NCBI RefSeq assembly: GCF_004762045.1
Contig: NZ_SJOM01000007.1
Span: 4,760,874-4,824,873, forward strand
Direction: 5' to 3'
Length of the DNA stretch: 64,000 bases
Source: Mycobacterium sp. DL99
Lineage (GTDB): Bacteria > Actinomycetota > Actinomycetes > Mycobacteriales > Mycobacteriaceae
The notes beneath the pieces were generated by a model, which did no database searches, was not told the origin of the DNA, and saw only the letters and a list, made by a program, of their open reading frames with translations. The translations under genes and the position numbers were made by a program. Positions 16,530 to 25,060 of the stretch are shown one piece after another (the first letter of the stretch is position 1; each line of letters opens with the position of its first letter).

Positions 16530-17269
16530 GCCACGACGCCCTCGTTGACGGCCTGGTTGAGCACCGCGCGACGCAGTACGAAGAACATCACGACGACGAA
16601 GACCGCGAAGGCACCGTTGCGCAACCAGAAGGCCAGCACGCCGTCCCAGGCCAGCGGCCCGGTGTGGAACACCGCCGCGCCCGCCGCCGGGATCATGGCC
16701 ACTGCGGTGGCCAGCGAGTAATGCCCTACCCATCGGGGGAACACCGGGTCGGGCCCGTTGTCGAAGTAGACCGCGACTGCCAGCAGCGCGAACTGCGACA
16801 CCACCATGCCCACCGGCGCGACGAACACGATCCAGGCCAGGTCGTTGAGCAGCAGGATCAGCTCGGGGTTGCGGTCCGGACGGAACGCGGCCACCAGGAA
16901 GAACACGTTGGACAGCGCGAAGATCGTGGCGCCGCTGACCGCCGCGGTGAGGTAGCAGTACGCGAACACATGGCTCTGGGTCTTCATACGCTTCATCTGG
17001 ACGACGATCACCATGAAGAACGGCAGGATCAGGATCCCGCACAGGTTGAACGTCACCTGGCTGAATCGGATCCAGGCGTTGTGATCGGCGTAGAACTCGG
17101 CGACCTGTTGTGCGTTCCAGGTCGGCGACATCGGCGGCCAGAAGCCGGGGAACGCCAGCAGCGCCACCAGCAGCACTGCGCCGACAACCGGCCCGGTCCA
17201 CAGGCTCACCCACTGGGCCTTGATGTTCCCGGCTTCAGGCAGGTCTTGAACCTGCTCCAGGATCTGCAC
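16526..17269 (-). CDS. Six-helix membrane protein, paralogue 1
   Basis: The 247-residue membrane protein is the first gene of the operon divergent from TetR. The GTG at 17269 is chosen because GGAGG stands 5 bp upstream. It shares AAFRPDRNPEL and FHTGPLAWDGVLAFW with the following gene. Its own distinctive loop (FYADHNAWIRFSQVTFNL) corresponds to FFTEHGLTIKIGF in the paralogue. A CTGANNNNAGTCAG repeat lies 15 bp above the start, where a repressor would block this gene's transcription. Function is unknown. Confidence 0.65.
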   Translation of the reverse strand: MQILEQVQDLPEAGNIKAQWVSLWTGPVVGAVLLVALLAFPGFWPPMSPTWNAQQVAEFYADHNAWIRFSQVTFNLCGILILPFFMVIVVQMKRMKTQSHVFAYCYLTAAVSGATIFALSNVFFLVAAFRPDRNPELILLLNDLAWIVFVAPVGMVVSQFALLAVAVYFDNGPDPVFPRWVGHYSLATAVAMIPAAGAAVFHTGPLAWDGVLAFWLRNGAFAVFVVVMFFVLRRAVLNQAVNEGVVA

Positions 17270-17283
17270 GCCAACCTCCAAAA

Positions 17284-17297
17284 CTGACTTGAGTCAG
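17284..17297. promoter_or_regulatory. Probable TetR operator, proximal site
   Basis: CTGACTTGAGTCAG has near-perfect dyad symmetry (CTGACT and AGTCAG arms). It lies just upstream of the oxidase-like operon start and shares 10 of 14 positions, including both ends, with the second site at 17353. Confidence 0.7.
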
Positions 17298-17352
17298 AAC
17301 CACTTGTTGTCGAAACCGTAACGGCAGCAGGCACGAATTGAAAGAGTCAATA

Positions 17353-17366
17353 CTGAGCGCAGTCAG
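17353..17366. promoter_or_regulatory. Probable TetR operator, distal site
   Basis: CTGAGCGCAGTCAG matches the proximal site at every position except the central four (CTGANNNNAGTCAG). It lies 13 bp upstream of the TetR -10 box. Two matching sites, 69 bp apart centre to centre, support autoregulation plus control of the divergent operon. Confidence 0.7.
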
Positions 17367-17379
17367 TTTGTCGGTGTCG

Positions 17380-17385
17380 TAGCAT
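17380..17385 (+). promoter_or_regulatory. Leaderless-type -10 box for the TetR gene
   Basis: TAGCAT lies 6 bp before the GTG start at 17392, consistent with a leaderless mRNA. The upstream operator covers the expected -35 region. Confidence 0.55.
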
Positions 17386-17391
17386 CGGGCC

Positions 17392-17988
17392 GTGCGCACT
17401 GGACCACCACGCAGCCGCAAAGGCCTCCAGACGCGGGAACGGCTGCTGGGGGCCGCGATCTCCGAGTTCAAACGCGACGGCATGGCGGCGGCCGATACCG
17501 CTGCGATCGCGTCGGCCGCCGGTGTCGCCCACGGCACCTTTTTCTTCCACTTCCCCACCAAGGAACACATCCTGGTGGAGCTGGAACAACGCGAGCAGGT
17601 CCGCATGGCCACCGAACTCACCCGGTTCTTCGCCACACCGCACGATGTGCGGGCCACCCTGGCCGAATCCGTCCGCATGCTGGAGAAACTCGAACGGCGC
17701 CTTGGTCTCCGTTTGTTCAAAGATTTTCTGGCCCTGCACTTTTCCACCACCCGGCCACCGTCCGAGGAGTGGGCCGGTCATCCCGTGATCGTCGCTGTGG
17801 TCGAGGAGTTGCAGCGGGCGCAGGAACGCAATGAGATCCCTGCCGACGTGGACGTGATGCACAACGGCGTGTCATTTCTGGTCGGGTTGTACGCGCTGCT
17901 GATCACCATCCCGGACGCGGCCGAAGTCCGGGCCCCGGTGATCGCCGAGTACCTGACCACGTATGTGTATGGCCTGCGGGCGGTCTAG
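17392..17988 (+). CDS. TetR-family transcriptional regulator
   Basis: The 198-residue protein has an N-terminal helix-turn-helix (about residues 15-60, with FKRDGMAAADTAAIASAAGV and GTFFFHFPTKEHI) and a helical ligand-binding C-terminus. The start is GTG at 17392. It is divergent from the six-gene membrane operon and is followed after 65 bp by a flavin monooxygenase on its own strand. The two near-identical palindromes in the intergenic region are its likely operators. The ligand is unknown. Confidence 0.88.
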   Translation: MRTGPPRSRKGLQTRERLLGAAISEFKRDGMAAADTAAIASAAGVAHGTFFFHFPTKEHILVELEQREQVRMATELTRFFATPHDVRATLAESVRMLEKLERRLGLRLFKDFLALHFSTTRPPSEEWAGHPVIVAVVEELQRAQERNEIPADVDVMHNGVSFLVGLYALLITIPDAAEVRAPVIAEYLTTYVYGLRAV

Positions 17989-18053
17989 GTGGCTTAGGTT
18001 CGGGCTGATCCAAACGCGTGCCCACCCATAGGCGATGCGGATACAACGGTGCC

Positions 18054-19271
18054 ATGACGACCGTCGAGAACGTGACCCGTGTTTTGCCCGGTACGCCGGA
18101 GTGGGATGACCTGCTGGCCTCGATCGCCGCGGGCGCCAAGGACCGCGACCTCAACGACGAGAATCCCTTCGATCAGGTCGCCGCGCTCAAGCGCGCCGGG
18201 TTCGGCACCCTGCGCCTGCCCGAGTCCCTCGGTGGTGCCGGATTCACTGTGCCGCAGCTGTTCTCCGCGGTGATTGACGTGGCCAAGGCCGATCCCGTCG
18301 TGGCCCACATCTTCCGGACCCACTTCTGGTTCACCGAGGAGCGGCTGCGCAGTGCCGACGATCCGGTGTCCAAGCGCTGGCTGGGCAAGATCGCCGAGGG
18401 AAAGATCTTCGGTAACGCGTTCAGCGAGAAGGGTTCCCTGGCCGTGGGCAGCCTGGTGTTCAACACCCGGCTGCTGGCCGATCCAGCCGGGTCGGGGTTC
18501 CGGCTGACCGGCGAGAAGTACTACAGCACCGGCACCTTGTTCTCGGACTATCTGACTGTCACCGCAACCACCGACCACGACTCGGTGGCCAACGTCCTGG
18601 TACCCACCGACCGGGAAGGAGTGCGGCTCGTCGACGATTGGGACGGATTCGGTCAGCGCCGCACCGGGACGGGTACCACGACATTCACCGACGTCGCCGT
18701 CGCCGCCGACGAGATACTCACCGACACACCGTATGACGCCGAACCGGTGCCGACCGTGCAATACGCCTCGCTCCAGTTGTTCATCCATGCGGTGGTCGCC
18801 GGCATCCTGGCCAATGTCGTCGACGACGGTGTGACGCTACTGCGCTCCCGCGAACGCAACTTCAGCCATGCCGTCACCGAGCGGCCGACCGACGATCCCC
18901 TGCTGCAACGCCAGCTCGGGGTTCTCGCCAGTACGGCCTATGTGGCGCGGGCCGCGGTCCTTGATGCAGCCGCGGCGATCGGAGCCGCGACCGATTCCGC
19001 GGTCGACGGGGTTCCCGATACTCGCCTCGCCGCGGAAGCGCAGCTCAAAGTCGCCAAGGTCAAAGTCCACCTCGACGACGTCGCCCCCGAAGCCGCCACC
19101 CGACTGCTGGAACTCGGAGGGGCCAGTGCCGCCTCCCGGCAGCGCAACCTGGACCGGCACTGGCGCAACATCCGCACGATCACGTTGCACAACCCGGTGG
19201 CCTACAAGGCACGGGTGATCGGCCAGAACCTGTTGCACGGCACGCCCGTTCCGGCCAACGCCTACTTCTGA
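18054..19271 (+). CDS. DszC/acyl-CoA-dehydrogenase-fold flavin monooxygenase
   Basis: The 405-residue protein has the acyl-CoA dehydrogenase fold in its N-terminal, beta-barrel and C-terminal helical domains (LRLPESLGGAGFTVPQLF, GEKYYSTGTLFSDYLTV, and the four-helix end HWRNIRTITLHNP). The last motif is typical of the DszC/SfnB group of reduced-flavin-dependent monooxygenases, which oxidise sulfur compounds and other small substrates using FMNH2 from a separate reductase. No reductase lies next to it. The ATG at 18054 has a weaker TACAAC 6 bp upstream. It follows the TetR gene on the same strand and may be co-regulated. Confidence 0.78.
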   Translation: MTTVENVTRVLPGTPEWDDLLASIAAGAKDRDLNDENPFDQVAALKRAGFGTLRLPESLGGAGFTVPQLFSAVIDVAKADPVVAHIFRTHFWFTEERLRSADDPVSKRWLGKIAEGKIFGNAFSEKGSLAVGSLVFNTRLLADPAGSGFRLTGEKYYSTGTLFSDYLTVTATTDHDSVANVLVPTDREGVRLVDDWDGFGQRRTGTGTTTFTDVAVAADEILTDTPYDAEPVPTVQYASLQLFIHAVVAGILANVVDDGVTLLRSRERNFSHAVTERPTDDPLLQRQLGVLASTAYVARAAVLDAAAAIGAATDSAVDGVPDTRLAAEAQLKVAKVKVHLDDVAPEAATRLLELGGASAASRQRNLDRHWRNIRTITLHNPVAYKARVIGQNLLHGTPVPANAYF

Positions 19272-19286
19272 GTGCGGGAGTGACGT

Positions 19287-19323
19287 CCCAGACTTAGGGT
19301 CCGCTTCATTTCCTACGTCTGGG
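19287..19323. terminator. Candidate bidirectional hairpin between convergent genes
   Basis: CCCAGAC (19287-19293) and GTCTGGG (19317-19323) form a perfect 7-bp stem with a 23-base loop, between the flavin monooxygenase and the convergent SbcC-like gene. There is no U-tract. Confidence 0.4.
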
Positions 19324-19378
19324 TCGTGGCCGCCACAGAGAGGCGACCCCGGCGTCGAAAACGACGACACGTCCTGCG

Positions 19379-22012
19379 TCAGGCGCTCAGTTCGATGTGG
19401 TGTGCGCCGCCGACGCTCGCGTAGCGCTCCGGGCTGCAGGTCAACACGATGACCTGCCCATCCCCGCCGACAGCGTCGAACACCGCGCCCATCTTGGTCA
19501 ACCGGGCCGGATCGGTGAAACCGAGCGCGTCGTCGATGATGACGGGCACGCTGTCCTCCTTGGCCACCATGGACGCACCGGCCAGCCGCGCGACGATCGC
19601 CAACTGCTCCTTGGCGCCGCCGGACAGCGATTCGTACGGGACCGTCCGCCCCGACAATGTGCGGGTCCGGATGTTGAGATCGCTGTCGACGTCGACCTCG
19701 AAATCCTCACCGAACACGAGCCGGCCCAGCCGCTGCACCTCGAGGCGGAACGGATCGGCGTAGCGCTGCCGGGTGGCATCACGGTGGCGCGCCATCACCG
19801 ACCGCAGCGTCTCGGCCGCGCGAGCCCGGCGGTGCACCCGTAGATACTCGGCATGGGCATGTTCACGTTCGGTCTCGGCGGCATCCAGATGTCCCTTACG
19901 CCCCTGGGTGCCGTACACCTTGAGTTGAGCGGACACCTCCCGCAACCCCTCGACCGCCGTCTCGTGACGGGTGTCCAGCAGCGCGGCGCGGCGCGCCGCC
20001 TCGTCGAGCGCGGCCTTCACCGAATCCGGTTCGTTGGCCGACAATTCAGTACGGAGCGCGGCCACCCGGCCCGCGGAGGCACCGGCCTCCTCATCGGCGG
20101 CCTGGGCCTTGACGGCCAGCTCGTCGTCGCCGGTTTGCGCGCGCTGGACTTCCAACCGGCCGCCGGCCACCGTCATCTCCGCCTGGGCCGTGGTGAGCTT
20201 GTCGCGCAGCACACTGAGCCGGGTCGACTTCTCCGACAGCTTCTTGGCCGCGGCGGCCACCACCTTGCGGCTGGTCTCACTGTCGGCCACCGCCTGGCGG
20301 TGCGTTGCCACAGCGGTGTCGAGCTCGGTTCGGGCGGTGGCGGTGTCGGTGGGCCCGGCCAGCTCGAACAGCCCGGCCTCGTGGGGCTGGCCGGCCCGCA
20401 ACTGCGTCAGCCGTGAGCGCATATCCGCCAGATCGTCCTCACCGGTGAGCGCATCGACCGTGGCGCGCAACCGGTCCCGGCTACCGAGCAGTTCCCGGCG
20501 TCGGGCGTCGAGGACACGCGCGGCCTCCACATCGCCGACCCCGGCCGCGGCCAGCACGGCGGTCAGCGCGTTCTGCGCCTCGTCGAGACGGGCCTGTGTC
20601 TGCGCGGCGGGGGTGCCCGGCACCACGCGGACCGTGAGCACCCCGGGCACATCGATCTCGGTGTCTGCAGTGGTGTTGACCGACCAGGGTTGGCCCGCCT
20701 CCAGGGATACCTGCGCTTCATCCACCCGGACATCGCAGTCCGCGACGGCCACGAGTTCGATTCGCGCCGAGGCGAGTTCAGCCTGTCCCGCGGCACGTTC
20801 CACCGCCACCGCGGCGGTCTCGATGGTCCGCATCCCAGCATCGTCGAGGGTGATCTCAGCGAGTTCAGTCTTGATCCGGTCCAGATCCCGTACTCCGGCG
20901 TCGATCTTGCTCAGCCGGGTGGCCAGCCGGTCGGCCTCGTCGCGATCGGTCATGCGCGTCAGCGTGGTGCGGGCCGTCTCCACCCGGGCTTCATGTTCCT
21001 GCGCTGCCACCCGAGCCTGTTCGGCCGCTTCCTCGGCAGCCTCGTGAACCTCACGGGCCGTGGTGGTTTCACCCTCGGTCACACCAAGGGCGGCCTGCAA
21101 CTCGGTGATGGTGGCGGCGCGCTCTTCGAGCTCGGCGCGCAGCCGTCGGCGTTCGGTGAGCGCAGAGGCCGACGCGGCCTGGGCTACCCGGGCGGCCTCG
21201 GCGACCACCTCGGCCTCCTTGAGCCGCTGCAGCAGTGCGGCAACCTCATCGGCGGCCTTGCGGGCCGCGGCCAGGCCGGCCCGGGCCTGTTCGCGTTGAC
21301 CGGCGACACCGGCGACCTCGACGGTGAGTTCGGCATGCCGGCGCACCGCGTCGTCGACCTCGGCCACTGCGGCAGCACACTGCGCCACCTCACCCTCGGC
21401 GGCCGCGAGCCGCTTCGTCACTGCCGCCCACTCGCCGGTCGGCCGACCGGTGGCGGTGAAGTAGCGCAGATACTCCGCGTCGATGCGCTCGATCAGCAGC
21501 GGCTCGTCCCCGGAGAGCGCGACCGCCTCGCCCGCGGCCACATCCAGTGCCCGGGCCAGTGCATCCGAGCCCGACAGGTCGACCGGTGCCGTCGAACTCG
21601 ACTGCAGCACCCGCTGGGCCTGCCACAGGTTGGTGTCCACCGTCTCGGCGAGCATGGCCAGCACCCGCTCATGAGCTTCGTCGCCGCTGAGCTGCTCGCG
21701 GACCGGCGCCAGCACCGTCAGCTGGGTCTCGGCGCGCTTGTGAAAGCGCTTGCGGTACATGAACCGGTAAGGGCCGGTGGAGATTTCGGCCATCACCTCG
21801 GCACCGACATCGGCGTGCGTCGGCTTGACCTGCTTGACTTCCTTCTTGCCCGAGCGATCTTTGGCCTCGAGCAGCAGGTCCAGCGCCTCGATCATCGACG
21901 ACTTGCCGATCTCGTTGGCGCCGCTGACCACCACCACACCGTGATCGGGGAACTCGATCTCGCGGTGGGTGATGCCGCGGTAGTTGGTCAGGACCAGGCG
22001 GTGCAGTTTCAT
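19379..22012 (-). CDS. SbcC/YhaN-like coiled-coil ATPase, no zinc hook
   Basis: This is an 877-residue SMC/Rad50-type ATPase. It has an N-terminal Walker A (GANEIGKS, 31-38), two long coiled-coil arms rich in Ala, Glu and Arg, and a C-terminal signature (SLSGG, 795-799) and Walker B ending in Asp827-Asp828. The middle of the arm holds a beta-rich globular region (VDVPG..LTVRVVPGT type) instead of a Rad50 CxxC zinc hook, so it resembles YhaN rather than canonical SbcC. Its ATG overlaps the upstream phosphoesterase by 4 bp, and the two should form a DNA-end processing complex. As I recall, M. tuberculosis Rv1278 is about this length. Confidence 0.82.
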   Translation of the reverse strand: MKLHRLVLTNYRGITHREIEFPDHGVVVVSGANEIGKSSMIEALDLLLEAKDRSGKKEVKQVKPTHADVGAEVMAEISTGPYRFMYRKRFHKRAETQLTVLAPVREQLSGDEAHERVLAMLAETVDTNLWQAQRVLQSSSTAPVDLSGSDALARALDVAAGEAVALSGDEPLLIERIDAEYLRYFTATGRPTGEWAAVTKRLAAAEGEVAQCAAAVAEVDDAVRRHAELTVEVAGVAGQREQARAGLAAARKAADEVAALLQRLKEAEVVAEAARVAQAASASALTERRRLRAELEERAATITELQAALGVTEGETTTAREVHEAAEEAAEQARVAAQEHEARVETARTTLTRMTDRDEADRLATRLSKIDAGVRDLDRIKTELAEITLDDAGMRTIETAAVAVERAAGQAELASARIELVAVADCDVRVDEAQVSLEAGQPWSVNTTADTEIDVPGVLTVRVVPGTPAAQTQARLDEAQNALTAVLAAAGVGDVEAARVLDARRRELLGSRDRLRATVDALTGEDDLADMRSRLTQLRAGQPHEAGLFELAGPTDTATARTELDTAVATHRQAVADSETSRKVVAAAAKKLSEKSTRLSVLRDKLTTAQAEMTVAGGRLEVQRAQTGDDELAVKAQAADEEAGASAGRVAALRTELSANEPDSVKAALDEAARRAALLDTRHETAVEGLREVSAQLKVYGTQGRKGHLDAAETEREHAHAEYLRVHRRARAAETLRSVMARHRDATRQRYADPFRLEVQRLGRLVFGEDFEVDVDSDLNIRTRTLSGRTVPYESLSGGAKEQLAIVARLAGASMVAKEDSVPVIIDDALGFTDPARLTKMGAVFDAVGGDGQVIVLTCSPERYASVGGAHHIELSA

Positions 22013-23160
22013 GCCGCACTCCCCCGCTCAACCAGGCGCAGCAGCAGCCCCAGTGCCGCCCGCGCGTCGTCGGCGCCGGCGCCGTCGGTGCGGGCGGTGG
22101 CCACCAACTCGTCCACCGCTGCCGCCGCGAACCCGCCGATTCCCAGGTCGTCGAACTCTCCGTCGGCGGGCAGGACCGCGATCTCGGTGTGCCGCTCCCA
22201 TTGCGTCAGCGCGGCGAACAGCCGGGCGTAACGGTCCAGGCAGGCGTCGAGTGCGGCCTTGTCCGTCACCGTCAGCGAGCCCGACAGCGCCAGACGCACC
22301 ACGGTGCGTTCCTTGTCCTCCAACAGATCCAGGTTCAGGTCCAGATCGGCCACGTCGCGGTCGGTGTCCACCTCACGGCGCAGCGTGACGAACCGCCAGC
22401 GGCCCACCCGCTCGGAGTCGACCCGGACGCCGCGGTGCGGATCGGTCTCGTCGATCTCGACCAGCAGCACATGTCCCGGATCGGATTCGATGTCGTCGTA
22501 GTTCGTCACCTCGGGTGAGCCCGAGTACCAGACCCGGCCGGTCGACCCGACCTCGGTGCGGGAGTGCTTGTCCCCCAATGCCACATAGTGAACCGCACCG
22601 CGCGCCAGCGCGTCCTCGACGCCGGCCAGCCGGATCAGCGACGGCTTGTCCTTGTCCGGATCGAGGATGTCGACGCCACCGTGGCCGACCACCACGCGGG
22701 TGACACCGTCGGCGGGCAGATCGGCCAGCACGTCCCCGATCAGATCCGAAGTCGGCGCCTTGGAGCGCCACGGCGCCGCCACGATTTCCAGCCCCGGCCG
22801 CACCTCGTGCACGCCCGCACGATCGAGGACCACGACGTTGTCCGGGCATTCGGCGGTGAACAGCGCACTGGTGTAGACCGACGCGGCATCGAGCGGGTCA
22901 TGGTTGCCGGGCAGCAGATACACCGGCACGCCGATGGCCCGCATGGCCTCCAGCGACAGGCTGACCTCACGCGGGGCCAACTGGTTGTGCTCGAAGACGT
23001 CCCCGGACACCACGACGAACTCCGCACCCGCGGCCGCGGCCACGGGGCCCAGGGCCGCCACAGCCTCCCGGCGCGACGCCGAGTAGCGGGGCTGCGCCTC
23101 ACCATTCAGGAAGTGACGGGTCATGCCGAGCTGCCAGTCGGCGGTATGCAGAAAACGCAT
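22009..23160 (-). CDS. SbcD/Mre11-like metallophosphoesterase
   Basis: The 383-residue calcineurin-like phosphoesterase has GDVFEHNQ, GNHDPLD, GHGG and GDKHSR metal-binding motifs, as in SbcD/Mre11/YhaO nucleases. Motif I reads HTADWQLG: the Asp ligand is present, but the usual second His of the D-x-H pair is Gln. It starts at ATG 23160 and ends in a 4-bp overlap with the ATPase gene. A candidate -10 TAGACT (23216-23221, minus strand) lies about 56 bp above the start. It is divergent from a SixA-like phosphatase. Confidence 0.85.
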   Translation of the reverse strand: MRFLHTADWQLGMTRHFLNGEAQPRYSASRREAVAALGPVAAAAGAEFVVVSGDVFEHNQLAPREVSLSLEAMRAIGVPVYLLPGNHDPLDAASVYTSALFTAECPDNVVVLDRAGVHEVRPGLEIVAAPWRSKAPTSDLIGDVLADLPADGVTRVVVGHGGVDILDPDKDKPSLIRLAGVEDALARGAVHYVALGDKHSRTEVGSTGRVWYSGSPEVTNYDDIESDPGHVLLVEIDETDPHRGVRVDSERVGRWRFVTLRREVDTDRDVADLDLNLDLLEDKERTVVRLALSGSLTVTDKAALDACLDRYARLFAALTQWERHTEIAVLPADGEFDDLGIGGFAAAAVDELVATARTDGAGADDARAALGLLLRLVERGSAA

Positions 23161-23215
23161 CGGGCCCCGTCCCTTCTGTGTCCATTGCCTGTGGGTTCAT
23201 CTTCCGAGCAAGGCG

Positions 23216-23221
23216 AGTCTA
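23216..23221 (-). promoter_or_regulatory. Candidate -10 box for the SbcD/SbcC-like operon
   Basis: TAGACT on the minus strand lies about 56 bp upstream of the ATG at 23160 and fits a leadered mycobacterial promoter. Confidence 0.4.
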
Positions 23222-23264
23222 AAACCGGGGGCCGACAAGTCCTGGGACCTGCAGCGGCATGGCC

Positions 23265-23270
23265 TAACCT
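23265..23270 (+). promoter_or_regulatory. Leaderless-type -10 box for the SixA-like gene
   Basis: TAACCT sits exactly 7 bp upstream of the ATG at 23278. No Shine-Dalgarno is present, consistent with a leaderless mRNA. Confidence 0.6.
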
Positions 23271-23277
23271 GGTTGGA

Positions 23278-23799
23278 ATGGCCGACCCGATCAGTCCGAT
23301 CAGAACCCTGCTGCTGATGCGCCACGCCAAGTCGGACTATCCCGACGGGGTGGCCGACCACGACCGTCCGCTCGCCGCCCGCGGCATCAGGGAGGCCGCG
23401 CTGGCCGGCGACTGGATCCGGGCCAATTTTCCCGCGGTGGACGCGGTGTTGTGCTCCACGGCGACGCGGACCCGTCAGACGTTGGAACGCACCGGCATCG
23501 AGGCACCCGTGCAGTTCGCCGAACGCATCTACGACGCCCGGCCGGGCACCGTCATCGACGAGATCAACGGTGTGTCGTCACGTTTCGGCACCGACCCTTC
23601 CACGGTATTGGTCATCGGGCACGAACCCGCCATGTCCGCCGTCGCGCTCGGACTGGCCGACGGATCCAACCGCGCTGCGGCGGAGAGCATTTCGTTGAAA
23701 TTCCCGACCTCGGCGATCGCCACGCTGCGCACCAGCCACCCGTGGGACCAGCTCGAGCTCGGCGGCGCGACGCTGGTGCGTTTCCACGTGCCTCGCTAG
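23278..23799 (+). CDS. SixA-like histidine phosphatase
   Basis: The 173-residue protein has the histidine phosphatase signature LLLMRHAKSD near the N-terminus and the second His in VIGHEP, and is about the length of phosphohistidine phosphatase SixA. In E. coli SixA removes phosphate from the HPt domain of ArcB; mycobacteria have no ArcB, so the target here is unknown. The start at 23278 is leaderless-type. Its stop interlocks with that of lprC through CTAG (23796-23799). The adjacent lprC/lprB pair matches the order I recall at Rv1274-Rv1276c. Confidence 0.8.
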   Translation: MADPISPIRTLLLMRHAKSDYPDGVADHDRPLAARGIREAALAGDWIRANFPAVDAVLCSTATRTRQTLERTGIEAPVQFAERIYDARPGTVIDEINGVSSRFGTDPSTVLVIGHEPAMSAVALGLADGSNRAAAESISLKFPTSAIATLRTSHPWDQLELGGATLVRFHVPR

Positions 23800-24353
23800 G
23801 AGTTGGTGGCCAGCGTCAGTTCCATGAGCTTGATGGCCATGGGGCAGGCATCGATTCCCGGCGCCTGCGGATTGACCCACCAACCGACCACACCGGCCGC
23901 GTCGCTGGCCACGCCGCATGCACCGTTGAGCCCGTTGGGCCTCATGACGATCGAATCGACACCGGCGATCCGGCGTTGTTCGATCGCGTACTGCAGCTTC
24001 TCGGCGGTCTGGCGCTCGTTGGCCAGGCTGCCCTGCTCGTACCAGAACCGGGTGATGTCGACCAGGCCGGCCGGGTTGGCCGCCTGCCAGCGGCACACCG
24101 CGCCGACGAACGTGCTCTGGATGTCCAGCGGGTCGGCACCCACCGTCTTGGCCAGGATGTCCTGGGTCAGGACATCACATTCCTTGAGCAGGTTGGGGTA
24201 GGTCTTCTCGGACTTGTTGTTGCTGGGGCCGCCACTGGACCCCTCCTTGGCCGCGGTGCCGTCCACCGTGGTGGTGCAGCCGGTCAGCCCGACGAACACC
24301 GCCAGCCCGGCGAGCACAGCCATCGGTCCTCTGATCCCAAGTCGCTTCATCAT
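23796..24353 (-). CDS. lprC: Lipoprotein LprC
   Basis: The 185-residue lipoprotein has a lipobox at LTGC within a short hydrophobic signal, and a mature domain beginning with a Ser/Lys/Thr-rich segment (DLLAK.., IQSTFVGAVCRW). The start chosen is ATG 24353, which overlaps the lprB stop in ATGA and gives a normal signal length. It pairs with LprB as a DUF3558-like lipoprotein pair: two Cys-containing domains (CRWQ and AIEQRRIAG..CGVA type). Function is unknown. It is translationally coupled to lprB. Confidence 0.78.
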   Translation of the reverse strand: MMKRLGIRGPMAVLAGLAVFVGLTGCTTTVDGTAAKEGSSGGPSNNKSEKTYPNLLKECDVLTQDILAKTVGADPLDIQSTFVGAVCRWQAANPAGLVDITRFWYEQGSLANERQTAEKLQYAIEQRRIAGVDSIVMRPNGLNGACGVASDAAGVVGWWVNPQAPGIDACPMAIKLMELTLATNS

Positions 24354-24934
24354 TTGGAATTCACAATCGACTGGCGGGTCAGCTCCTTGGCGACCTCGCA
24401 CGGATCGGGATAGGGCTTCTGATCGAAGCTCACGGACCATTCGATGAAATCGTCGTCGAACTGGATGCCGATCTCACACAGGTTCACGTCACCGGCCTTG
24501 AGCGGGTTCTCCCCGACGGCGATGAAACCGCCGTGGCCCTCGATGTTGATGTCCTCCACGCTGGTCCGCGACAGCTCCTCGGTCTTGCGTTCGCGGCCGA
24601 TCGGGCTGCCCCGGAACCAGGTGAAGGAGAAGTGCGGTCCCAGGATGCTGCCGCCCTGCAGCCACTGGCAGCCCGAGGAATTGGTCGCGGTGTTGACCAG
24701 CCCCTGCACCTGGGTCAACTCGGTCACCGTCTGGTCGGTCACGCCACCGCAATGCGGAAAGTGCGGGCCGTGCTTGCCCGTTCCACCGGCACTCGGCGAC
24801 TCGGTCTGCGGAACCTGCGGGGATGCCGGCTCGCCGGACGAGCAGGCGGCGAACACCGGAACCATTGCCGCAGCCAACACCGCGAAGGCTCTGGCGTGGG
24901 CGAATCGTGGCATGGCGGCCGTGCGGACAGTCAC
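24350..24934 (-). CDS. lprB: Lipoprotein LprB
   Basis: The 194-residue lipoprotein has a signal ending in FAAC and a DUF3558-like mature domain: HCGGVTDQTVTELTQV near the start, a central CQWLQGG, and a final CEIGIQFDD..SVSFDQ..CEVAKEL. The GTG at 24934 lies 7 bp after TACAGT, so it is the likely leaderless start; other in-frame starts differ by only a few residues. It is the first gene of the lprB-lprC pair and divergent from the ABC transporter pair. It is probably an envelope lipoprotein; ligand unknown. Confidence 0.78.
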   Translation of the reverse strand: MTVRTAAMPRFAHARAFAVLAAAMVPVFAACSSGEPASPQVPQTESPSAGGTGKHGPHFPHCGGVTDQTVTELTQVQGLVNTATNSSGCQWLQGGSILGPHFSFTWFRGSPIGRERKTEELSRTSVEDINIEGHGGFIAVGENPLKAGDVNLCEIGIQFDDDFIEWSVSFDQKPYPDPCEVAKELTRQSIVNSK

Positions 24935-24941
24935 GCCATGC

Positions 24942-24947
24942 ACTGTA
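24942..24947 (-). promoter_or_regulatory. Leaderless-type -10 box for lprB
   Basis: TACAGT on the minus strand lies 7 bp upstream of the GTG at 24934. Confidence 0.55.
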
Positions 24948-25060
24948 GCGGCAACACCTATGCCCTATCCCGACATGCCGACTGACCTGGACTTTCACCA
25001 GCAAGGACACGACGGCGGCTGGACACCGACGACACCGCGCCGGTGTGCGAGAGTAGCCAG

